The notes under the pieces are model-generated. The model made no database searches. It was not told where the DNA came from and worked only from the letters and a program-made list of their open reading frames with translations. The translations under genes were made by a program, and so were the position numbers. This document shows positions 10,705 to 21,600 of a stretch of DNA of 64,000 nucleotides, one piece after another. Origin of the DNA: Leidyana gryllorum EB-2025a (taxonomy: Eukaryota > Apicomplexa); assembly GCA_048772705.1 (NCBI GenBank), contig JBLWGC010000213.1, positions 401,952-465,951 of the forward strand, given 5' to 3'. Positions within the stretch are counted from its first letter, which is position 1; every line of letters begins with the position of its first letter.

Positions 10705-11710
10705 ATGCCTGGGAAAGCTGGTGAGCAAACATCTAGCTCACCCCACCATAGACGAGTGTTGTCGCCCAAGTTCAGCACAGAGGCTGAGCTGATCGAGTCG
10801 GACGAAGATGCTCACCCGACGGCCAGTGTGATCTCAATTGATGACCATCCCGATAGGCATACTGCCTCGCAAGACGGGCAGGAGATCGAGTACGTCGAAG
10901 TGCTGGTGCCTGAAACAGAGGAGAGGTTTGAGGAGAAAATAGTGCCGGTGGAGGTTGTCAGTGTGGTGGAAGAGATCCGCTATGTACCTCGCATTTTCGA
11001 GGTTGAGAAAGTCATCGAGATTCCGGTGATTGAGTACAAGGAAGTTTTGGTGAGTGAAGTGTTCTGTGGCTGTCCGAAGGCGCTTGGGCTCTTTTGCTGA
11101 GAATGCGTTCGAAGCTGTGCGCCTGATCTGCTCTGCTTTGCTTTGCTGTCTGATAGCCCGCCCTATTTTGCAGGTGGAACGGGTTGTGGAGGTGCCGGAA
11201 GTTGTGGAGCAGGTGGTGGTCAAGGAAATTGCGGTACCTAAGTATGTAGAGATTGACGATCCAGTGTTTATCGACCTAGAAAAGGAGATCGAAGTACGGA
11301 GGCGTATTCCAACCGCCGTAGAATCTATCCAGACGGTGGAGTTTCTGCTCCCCAAGATGAGAGTGGAATACGAAGAAGTACACGTTCCCTGCTACGTTCC
11401 AATGTTCATCGAAGTCCCAGTGCCCGTCGAGCAGATGTGCGAGGAGAGTCGGGCTGAGGCCGAGGCTATTAATCGTGAAATCGTTATGGCCACCTCTACA
11501 CAATTGCCAAGCTTGTGTGTCTTGGAGGAATTAGCGAGCCGGGTGAACAACTTCCACCCGGAACTGGCCACTGATCCCAACACTCTTATTGCCCAATGGC
11601 AGCATATTGGGAGCAGCGGTAGTCGACGTACAGTGCCCCGCCCCTGTCTTGTCGACAATCAGCCTGAGGTTTCGCATGACCCCCAACTCAAATCTGTTGA
11701 TCTAGTCTAG
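10705..11710 (+). CDS. alveolin / inner-membrane-complex (IMC1-like) protein
   Basis: Exons 10705..11049 and 11174..11710 give 293 aa. The centre (about residues 60-205) is a run of short repeats rich in Val, Ile, Glu, Pro and Lys with motifs such as EKVIEIPVIEYKEV and ERVVEVPEVVEQVV, the hallmark of alveolins. These form the cytoskeletal mesh under the flattened alveolar sacs of apicomplexans, dinoflagellates, ciliates and perkinsids. The N-terminal 60 residues are Ser/His/Asp-rich and the C-terminal 85 are not repetitive. Cys in CYVPMF could be acylated, as reported for some IMC proteins, but that is inference. The 124-nt intron is longer than most here. This gene is the main taxonomic clue in the window. 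Confidence 0.85.
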
Positions 11711-11740
11711 GCTGACAGAAAAAACAATTATCAGTCCGAC

Positions 11741-13041
11741 ATGGCCCAGTCACCCAAAACCAATGAACTACATATAGAAGGCCTCAAACCTCGATTTGGT
11801 ACCGTCTGTGCCGCCCTGGAAGAGGAACTCAGGTCGTCAGTGGGGTCACCTCGCAGCTGCGTACACGGCTTGTCCCCCTTCAATGCTGCGTCGGATCAAG
11901 AGATTCTGCCCGATGACGAGGGAGGAGGAGGAGGAGGTGGTTCCCCCACCACCACAACCGTAGGAGCTTTCCATTGGTGGAGCGATCCTTTGCATCGCTT
12001 GTGCATCCCCACCCACAACAACGCTGATCCTTCCGCTGACCTAAACAGTCTGGCCGACGCCGTGGAGGAGATAGTCAGCCAGAATGTCACGGTCGATGCT
12101 GCCGCCGAGACGCCCACCCAACGCACGCGTCGTCCGGACATTGCGCTCAAAATCAATACGAAGGCCATACTCGGAGTCGTCACCGGAACCGAAACTCCCC
12201 GCAGCGGGAGAGATTCCAGGCGAAACATCGATAAAGTGCCGAGTAACCCGTCCGTACTCGACCGGATCTTAATGATTTTACATCGCAAGCCGATAATTGT
12301 GGTCCCAAGCGGACCGTCCAAAGACGCTTTTGGTGGTACTGACAAGAAGGTATGCTGCCGCTACACATGGCTGGCTGGGGAGTGGAGTCATTCATTCGCT
12401 TCACTACAGATGTACTCAGTGCTCCACGTTGACAATGCAGTGGAATTCCTCGACAAGGGAAGATTGAGCATGGAGCAACGAGGTCTGAAAGGTGAGTGTG
12501 CCATCACTGATGACGTCGGCTCACACTCGCATCGCGCTTTCAGAGGACTTCTCGTCAGCTCGTCGACAAATGATTTGTCGCAAAATTGGATACAAACACC
12601 ATACCGTCAAGTTCAGTGTCATTGATGCCTCAACAACTCATCGTTTCGAAGAAGCGGATTGGGAAAGCGTAGTCTGTGTATTCGCCAATGGCATGGACTG
12701 GCAATTTAAGTCCTGGCCGCTAAGAAGCTCAGAGGAGGTGTCTCAAAGAATGTGGTGAGTCGAAGCTGCTGATCTATCGCTCCACATAGACAGTGTGTCT
12801 CAGTACGTTCTATTGCGGGCTCAAAGATCGACCACTTCCGAGAATCACACAAACCGGGAACTGCCACCTGCTGCTGTTCCCTCAGATGCTCCGTCACACT
12901 GATGGCGAGCTCCAGGTAAAGACTAAATGTTTCAGAGTGGGCTCAATAGCTTCGTTGCCATCGCAGCGGCTCTTCTGGGATACTTTGACTGAACATTTAA
13001 TGCGGCCAGCTGCTGATCTCCCTGCTTTGACATTGGGGTAG
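11741..13041 (+). CDS. CDC73: CDC73/parafibromin-like subunit of the Paf1 complex
   Basis: Four exons, 11741..12349, 12410..12491, 12544..12754 and 12804..13041, give 379 aa, phase-checked. The N-terminal half is variable, with a Gly run near residue 64. The C-terminal half carries the CDC73 Ras-like domain: DRILMILHRKPIIVVPSGPS, HVDNAVEFLDKG, KFSVIDAST, DWESVVCVFANGMDWQFKSW, and a closing FWDTLTEHL. CDC73 links Paf1C to elongating RNA polymerase II and to histone modification. The protein is shorter than human parafibromin (531 aa), mainly through a reduced N-terminus. It begins 30 bp after the alveolin stop. Confidence 0.88.
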
Positions 13042-13064
13042 TCGAAAATTTTTGGTCCCCCAAG

Positions 13065-14070
13065 ATGTCAGGAGAGCAGCTTTTCGACACAGCTCACCCA
13101 CGGATTGTGGTAGACCCACTTGCCATAGCAACCATTATTGACACTGCGGCTCGTACGGGGGGCAAATTGAAGGTAACAATCCCAAATGTACTCCAATATA
13201 CGGTCTGATAGAACTGCCTTTGTACATTAGTGGGACAAGTGCTCGATGATGGTTCCGTTCACGTGGAAGATGCCTTTGCGAATCATGTGATCTTGTCCGA
13301 GACGACGGGGTCCGAGAGCTGCATACTGCCAGAGTTGACTCATCATGACTTGATGTGGCAAACCCGTCAGAAAGTCAACCCTCGCGAAGTCATTATAGGA
13401 TGGGGGACCACTGACATTGACTTCCAAGGACTGCAAGCTCTTGCAGAATGGGCACGCACTGATCGCAAGAATTCCCGGTTTGCGCCTCGTAAACGTATGC
13501 CCGGTCCCCTGATGGTGAAGATTGACTTGCCGACAGAGACTCAGGATCTCACGATACGTGTAAGCGCGATAGTCAGTGTGTGTGTGTCTCCATATCAACG
13601 TTACAGGGGTATATGAAAGGACCAATAATGGAGTGTCTGATGAAGCCTATGCGGCTGATTGTGGCGCAGACTACACCTGGGATGGATTTAGTGGCCCTGT
13701 CAGATCCTGAAACTGGCGTTTTGGAAACCGCCCGCCTGTTCTCGGTCCAAGGCGAGACCAATCAGTTGAACACCAATGGTTTGAAGAGACTGAAGACTCG
13801 CATTGACGAGGTTTCGCAGATTGTTCAGGATGTTCTGGTAAGGAGAGCGCTTTAAGAGTCCACTAAACTTTGTACTCTCAGGATGGGAAACGCCAGCCCG
13901 ACCCCGCCCTTGGGCGCCGTATATACCAGGCCGTGGCAGCTCCCATGAGCGTGACACTCGATACACTGACTAAGGTGGAAGCACAAGATAATATGTTGTC
14001 TGTCTACATGGCGAACCTTGCAAAACTGCAATTCGCCCTTGGTCAGAAACTGCATCTTCTCCTTGCGTGA
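13065..14070 (+). CDS. EIF3F: translation initiation factor eIF3 subunit f
   Basis: Exons are about 13065..13172, 13230/13231..13559, 13607..13837 and 13882..14070, giving about 285 aa. An MPN domain starts at RIVVDPLAIATIIDTAARTGG and continues GQVLDDGSVHVEDAFA and NPREVIIGWGTT. The eIF3f C-terminal helix pair ends DNMLSVYMANLAKLQFALGQKL, as in the family. The MPN lacks a JAMM zinc motif, as expected for eIF3f. Exons 1 and 2 read on in frame only if the 13173-13230 intron is spliced in a non-canonical way, or if one base is wrong; the other two introns are normal. The stop lies 13 bp before the TFIIE-alpha start. Confidence 0.88.
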
Positions 14071-14083
14071 ATGTTTTTTTGGC

Positions 14084-15608
14084 ATGGCAACGCGCCGAGC
14101 GCGCCCAATGGCTCCGCGCTCGACTGCTCCCCCATCAGAAGAGACCACAGACTTACGTCCTTCCCAATCAGTCCCTTATCAACCACGTGCATTTCGCGAT
14201 TTTATCGCTTTGGTGGGGCGTCAGTTTTACGATGATGGATGTATTGTCCTATTGGATTTCCTGGCACGCGAACAGAAAGCATTCACAGATGCAGAGCTAC
14301 GAGAGCGCCTCCGGTGAGCATTCAGGTCTCAAGGCAGACAGACTACCCCCACAGGTGGCGAGAAACATTACTGCACCAGAAACTACACAACTTGGAAAAG
14401 CAGTTACTGGTGGAGAGAGTGACCGAAGTTGAAAAAGGCTCTAAGCCACTACAACTCTGGCGGCTCCAATGCCACGCTTTCGTTTCTGTAGAATGGCGTC
14501 TGAAAGCCATGGAGGAGCAAGTCCAAGCCGAGTTGCGGCGCGCTGCTCGGCATTCTGACTTTCAATGTTCAAACCCCGCCTGTGGGATACGAGTGTCACT
14601 CATGGATGCCGCTGTTGGTCCCACGGCACTCGACGATGATCATCCGCTCTGTCGAGACTGTAATAGTCCCCTCACCACGGCAGTAAGACGAGCTCCTCCC
14701 GAACTCCATCTTCTCTAATCCCGTAGGATTCGGAAGAAGCTCGGAATAAAGCGGAAGATAAATTACGTCGCTGCCGGGAACAAATGATCCGTCTCCGAGA
14801 AGCTCTGAATAGAGTTCGCGGCATGAAGATACCAGAATTCAAATCCACTCAAGTGGTACCCGAACCTGAAACCGCTGAGTTCTCAGCGGAAAGCAGCCCC
14901 CCACCTCCACCCAAAGCAGTAGTTACTGATCCTGGTGAGTTCTCCTGACAGTCACTGGGAAAGCTAATTAACACCGTCTCTTCAGTCGCTGCGCCCCAAG
15001 AGAATCTCGTCAACCGTAATATCCCGTGGTTCAATGGCGCACCGATGGCGGAAAAACAGCCCCATCCCCCCAGCCCGGCCCCTGGCGGAGGATCAGGAGC
15101 ACCATCGCCTCCTCAATTGGGAGGCAGCCGACCTCAAAGTGCGCCAGACCCCGGGACAGCGCCTTCTCGCCATACCTTTGGAACCAGTGCCCAAGGTGCC
15201 GCCAGCTTACCAATGGTTCGACCGTTGACCATAAAATCGCTCAATTTGGGAACAAATGGGGCGAATGCCAATCAAGAGGGCTCCCTCACGTCCCTGTCGC
15301 CTTCTGCCGGCAACACCGACGGCGGACAAGGTGGAGAGAAGAAGGATGCGGCGAGCAGTCGCAGCCCACTCAAGTTATCGTTCGGCAGCGGCTCGAGCGG
15401 AGTCGGCGGCAAACTCTTCTCAATGTCCCTGCGTGGAGGAAAGGGCTCAGAGTAAGCAATTATTACGTCGACATCGTAATCATGGAATCTTAGTGTTGGT
15501 TCATCAACCTCCGCAAACGAACGCACGTCGCTGTCAGATATTGGGGGTAAACGTAGGGCAGAAAGCGATCTTCAGGCCACCTTTGGCATCAAGAGACTGC
15601 GGTTCTGA
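14084..15608 (+). CDS. TFIIE-alpha: general transcription factor TFIIE, alpha subunit
   Basis: Five exons, 14084..14313, 14355..14682, 14727..14934, 14986..15451 and 15494..15608, give 448 aa. The winged helix starts at AFRDFIALVGRQFYDDGCIVLLDFL and includes WRETLLHQKLHNLEKQLL. The zinc ribbon follows as CSNPACG ... CRDCNSPL (C-x4-C, C-x2-C), then a charged coiled coil. The second half is a Gly/Pro/Ser-rich disordered stretch with a basic end (FGIKRLRF). TFIIE-alpha recruits and regulates TFIIH at RNA polymerase II promoters. All joins are in phase, with introns of 41-51 nt. It converges on the next gene with 86 bp between stops. Confidence 0.88.
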
Positions 15609-15694
15609 GACTGATCCATCGCCATCGGTGTTGGATGAAATTGTGTCAATATCCAATCTCGAAGATTGCCGCGATCAGCTGGGGCTGGGCCACC

Positions 15695-18600
15695 CTAAGT
15701 GGGCTTGCACTGACTGACTAAGGACTGAACACACCGCGACCACGACGCCTCGGTGCTGAGAACCACCCCAGAAACCCCTGCTATCACTCGTCCACGAACT
15801 CCCCAGTGGTGCAAAGCTGATGTGAGAAGATCAAGGTATGGTGTGCACATTTCCTTCTTGTGTCTGGCGAGAAAGGCTATCGGGTTGGTATATTCGAATA
15901 TTCCTTCGAAAATTTGAGGATCTGTGGGTGCTGCTCGCAAAGATGCGATGGTATGCAGCACAGCTGCAGCCTCATCCTTGGCTCTGGAAATCAAATTGAC
16001 AAAATAGACACTCAAGGTCTTGGTATCCACAGATGACGTTGAGGATACGGGCTCTCGTGCGCTATACTTCACCCATTTGGATTTTTCGACGTCGGCCATG
16101 TATGTTAGGGGGATAGTTGGGTGACCGAGAGCAAATGATAGTGGACCCTCGTCAGCATGGCCTAAAAGTAAGATTGGCAGTGACAGCAGACGCGGATAAT
16201 CGGCCACAAATGCCTCGAGTGCATCTTCCTCCGACTCTCCTCCATCGTCTGCAACGCATCTCTCATAAAGTCCCAGTGTTGTAGCCGGGATCCGCAATTT
16301 GCTTCCGTCCAGAGTTGACGCTGTTTCACGATCAGCGTGATGACTCAACAGCCACCAGTTTAGTCGAATCTTCACAATCAGGCGGATAAAAGCTTCCAGT
16401 AACTGCTTTGGGCGCCGCATGTGGATCGAGAGGGAAGGTACCCGGGAAGTTGCATTCGGAGCCGTTTCCTTGGCCGTGATGCCCGTTTTCATCATGCAGG
16501 AAATGAATAACCGGGCAATCATAGCTTTAAGAAAGGCTGGATGGTGAGTAAGAGGAATGGATATGCATGTGTCGAGCCACTCCGCAGCCTCCTTGACATC
16601 CGCTGGTACCAATCGGCATGTAGCAAGAAGGTAGAAAATGTTGGGTAGAGTGGCTTGAGCGTCGTCTAATCCTGTGAGCAATAAGTTCAGATCCAGCAGC
16701 GAGCTCGGGGTCGCAATAGCTGTGAGATCCGGAGGAATGGAAGAAAGTGTCTCTTGCCATGGGAGCATCATGTCGGCATCGTTCAGGTGTCTCAGTAAAG
16801 TGAACGCGGGACTGTGCCGCTGACGCGATTCCCGTCTTTTCCGCAACCGACAAACGACTTCGAGTTCCTCGGCTAGATCAACAGTGAAGTCACTGGAGCG
16901 AGCCAAGTCGGTCCAGGCGTTGACAAAACCTCGAGACAACCTCGCCGCCCCCCGGAGAGCCGTTCTAGATTTGGCAGCAACAGTTGTGCTACCAGCTTTG
17001 CTGCCGTGCTCCGTCGACCCATCCGAGTACTCACTCTGACTAGGGGAGTCGTCAACGCCCGGTATTGGATCGTCATGCGCAGCTCTGAATGGCGAAGCAG
17101 AAGCCATTCGACGCCGGGACCACTGGCCGATGCGAGCTAGTTGGAGGCACCAAAGCTCCAGAGACATCTCAAACTGACCTCCAATCCAAAGATTCAATCC
17201 CAATGTCGCAATGCATTCTCCAAGTAGCGATGAAGATGGGGAACGCAGAGCCTCATCAGTTAAGCAAGTCTACAGAAAGCAGTCAAAATTTCAGATCACA
17301 CACTCACCAGAACCGCTACTGACGCCAAGTCTATAGATCTCTTGAGTGAACGGAATCTCAGATGGGTTGGAAGTGAATCCAGCCTGTCCCGATTGCCGAT
17401 CACGGCTAAAGCGCCCAGTACACCTGACTGCTCGCAGACATTTTGGATTGAGACGGTCGAAATCTGCACTCACCAGAGCTGTTGTAGTCCGTATGTACCG
17501 CTTCTTCAACCCCTGTGTGACACTGGATATCTGAATGCATATCGTCGTACTCACCTCCCCTCTGAAACCGACAGCGGCGAGCCACAAAGCCCGTGCGGCT
17601 AACTGTAGCTTAGAAGACACAGCTATGGGAGCCATTCTGGCTAGTTGCGCTTCTCGGGCCTTCTGGACGTCGGCTGCCAAGCCCGCAGACATCTGTACAC
17701 CCGTCACGCCGACTTCAGTTAGATATCTGCTCCTCAAGACAGCTTCTCCGCCTGCCAGTCGACTCGAGGCTCGGGCTCGCATCACATCTAGCAGGGGTGT
17801 CGGACTCGCAGGAGCTTTTCTCGCTTCGATCTCTTTGTGTACCGCTCCGATCAGTCTCGAGCCTGGGGCATCGTGCTGAGGGTCCTGGTTCTCTTTGCGT
17901 CCCTTATCCGTTGTGGGTACTGCTGGCAGATCGGAGATGTTGGATCGACCAGAATCCAGGTTGTCTTCATCACTGTCACTCCGATTTGTTCGATGCTCCT
18001 GATCAAATCCCAGCCCTGCCATTAGGGTAACACGGCGGGTGGGAACCTGTGCATTTGTCTGCCGACTCTCGGGTCCCCCTGGAGCCTGCCGAAGGATTGA
18101 TCGTTTTGGATTGCGGACAATATCTTCGGTCAAGGCTTTGTGTACCGCGGCAGTTGCGACTTTGCTATCCTCCTCCCGTTTGGCTTCAGTCGGTGTCCTG
18201 AGAAGGTCTTTAGGAGGCTCCAGTGGTGTGCTCTCCTGTGCCATCTGTGTTGCTCTCCCAGAAAAGTGACTCTTGCCCACTTTGATGTCTCGGTCCGGGA
18301 GATCGTCGACGCTGACAGCCGAAGACAAGTGGCGTGGTGATTTGTGCCGCGCGGGTTCAGGGAGCCTCATTGGCGCGGTCTTCGGAGCTGTTGCAGGGTG
18401 CTGAACAGTCTTGTGCGGTTCCTGTTTGAGTCTCGCAGGCTCCACCTTCGCTGCTCGACTGGAGATGGCCTCGTCGGTGGAGTGCTGGCTGCTGCTGGAA
18501 TCTGTGCGTTGAGGATTAGCCTTAGATCTCTCCCTGTTCTGCTCAATGGGCGCTTTCTTAGCAGGCGACTCCGGAATCGTGTTTTTGACAACTAGAGGTG

Positions 18601-21600
18601 GGGCGGAATTGCTCTCAAGGGTCCGACTCGACCCGCTTTTCTTCGGTGTCCCCATCATAGTGGGAGTCTTCGTGGCCTTCGGAGCTTTGGATTTTGACTT
18701 ATAGGATGGAGCTCGTTGAACAGCCTTGCCACCCGAGCGCTCATCCGCTGGAGCCTTCTTCGCGCTGGGTGTATCAATTTTCAAAGCATTAGGCGACTTG
18801 ACCTGACTCTTGGTATATTCGGCAGGTTTCGGGCTGGCGATTCGTGGCCTGGCAATGTCTTCCGCAATGTAACTCTTTCTGGGTCCTTTAAGATTCTGTC
18901 CCTTGCCTCTTAGACTTTTTGCCTGTGAGTCTGGAACTACGAGGTCTTCCAAGCTGGCTTCAAGGTCGCTCGACACTTGAGACAGAGGAGGAGGCTGTCG
19001 TTCTTGTGGCCCCGATTTTCCTCCCGCGGGCATCTTTCGAGGAGGACCGGCGATCTTAGCTTTTGTAGCCGAGGGGGATTTTGTCTTTGGCATACTCTCC
19101 TTCATAGGTGAGGGCGACTTGTTCGCGTCGCCAAACCTGGGAGGCAACCTCGGGATATCAGGAGGCGCGGCCCCGAATGTTTCATCGATAGAGAATTGAC
19201 GGGACTCAGGTTCGAACTCTTGCGATCTGTCGGCTCCAAAGGGCTGAACGCCCTGCCACAAACCCCCAACGACCGAACTGCCTGCGGAATAAGTCGTCGG
19301 CACATCAGCCTGTTGGAACTCCTTGCTGGAATGGCTAGTTTCCGTCCCTCGCCGGATCATTGAGGTAAATTCAGGCTGTCTCACACCAGTTCCTTCTTTT
19401 GCGTGCCCCGCTTCCACACGTCTAACCAGTATCCACGTTACTATCTCCTGTAGATAGGACTCTTGATGGAATGGTGATCTCTGCACGGCTAATTCTTCAC
19501 ACGAACAGCACTGCTGCACCAGTGTGACGCCAATGAGAAGCGCAACATCGACTAATCCAACCGGTAAATTTTCCATCATTTCGTACCGAATCCCAGTGAT
19601 CTGTTCGACTTCGTGTATCGTAGAACAGCTATTTAGCAACATTTCCTTGTCATCTGCCATGAAGATCCCGGCGACTGAAGTGGCAGACTCTATAGGGATA
19701 GGCAGCCACGGACTGTTCAATACAACGGGCAGGTCGACCGTTTGGACTAAATGCTCCTCAAATGCTCTGTAGGAGTCAGTATTGCGGTTCAATCCCACTC
19801 GTGCAGGACCGCTTGAAGTTGGCGTCCTCTTATAGGCATTCAAACCTGGAATGCGCCTTCCAACTTCAGCCAGGGATGACGCATAGGCGAGACTGAGTGA
19901 AACCAGGGCTGAACGGAAGTCACGGCAGGCCGCATGCCACCTATTGTACAGACACATGGATCTGCATGATACACTAGCGCTTACCAACTGATGGCAGTAT
20001 ACCAAAACCGAAGATGTGGAACTAAGCGCGTACCCCACTGCAGAATCAACGCTTCTATCGAATCTGACAGCAGCTGTGCTATGTTTGTGCTGATGGTCGT
20101 AGACTTGGGGTCAAACTCCCACACGGTAGCCAAGAACATGGCTTTCAATCTCACGAAACCCTCCACCTGAGTGAGAACAGACGAGCCCATCGCAACAGAC
20201 TCCTGATCAGTCGGGCCGGCTGACCAATCTGAGAAGCGTGCCTCAAGAAATTGGACCCAAAGAGCCTCAAGCCGAGTATAAGCTGACAGGAACAGAGCCT
20301 GCAAGCGTTCAAACATGTGACGAATCTGCGGAAAGTGAAGAGAGAAGAATTGAATATGAGTCGTACCACACTGACGTCTAGCCGCCCCAAATTGTCGATC
20401 AAGCTTTCGCTGAGAGCGGTTCCCAGATGGGCATCACTTTCCGAAATTGCCAAGCGCAAGGCTCGTGGCAAACAGCCGGTAAGCTCAACCCTTGAGTTTT
20501 GCATAGGTTGAATGATGTAGTCGGTGGTCACTGCGGAGGCATTTGAGCCTGTATGCAATAGCGAACGCCTGCTGGATTGCGGAAATCCGCGTTCTACTTC
20601 AGCATATCGTAAGCTCTGCTCGAGGTATCCGATAGTTAGGGCACGTAGTGCACTGCGTCGAAGGGCCAGTCCAGCTTGTCGTGATTCTGGAATGCTGGTA
20701 GCCTCGGCCAATGTGGCAGGGAGTGGTTGAGTGTCCGCTAAAAGTGCGTAGATGACATGATTGCTCATTATGCTGCGGTGGGTGTGAGTGACTCCGACGG
20801 ATCTGGCATCATCACCCACCTCTCCAAGGTACTATTCAAGTCCTCAGTTGCTGGCTTCAAAAGTTCAGGCTGAAACGGGAAGCCATGCACCGCGGGGTCT
20901 CTCAAGACATTTCCAAGTTCGTTCGGGCTAAGGTTGAGGGACCTTCTAAGATGGTACTGTAAGGCCGAGAACAGCGCCCCTTCATACAGATCTCGTCTGT
21001 CCAAGTCTAATGTGGCATTAGCTGCCGCGTTGACCATCGCAGGATGAGCACTGCTCCGAGTCGTTGTCTAAGAGATGGAGATGGTACAGGACTATGCCCT
21101 TACTCACTTTGTCAGATCCGTCTTCCACTATAACACCACGTCCAGTGGCCCACGGTAGAATAAAAGTTCTCCAAATACTGTCATTCGCTTTGGAACGCCC
21201 GAGGAAGAGATTCAAAATGTTGAGAACAGCGATATCGTCTCTGCGAGACACATATACTGCAATTTCAGAGTACTTACAAAGTCAATGTTTCCCGTTCCAG
21301 CTTGCGTTGCAGATAAACCTCCTTATGCAGAAGACGCTCTGGGATCAGCTTTCCCTTTCCTAGCGACACTGTACTCACCTGTGACATGGGGAGGGAAGGG
21401 TAGGCATGTGGCGAATTTGGGATCATCCCAGCCCTGTTTGCGGCACTCAAGAGCCGCCTCGCCAATGGACTGATGTATTCGACCAGCAACCCGGCCAAGC
21501 AGATCAGTGAAGAGCATTATGCGGTTTGTGGCAACGGAGGAGAGCTGTATGAGACGTTGCATCAGCTGTCGGGTCACGTCGAAACTGGTAGACAGGTTTG

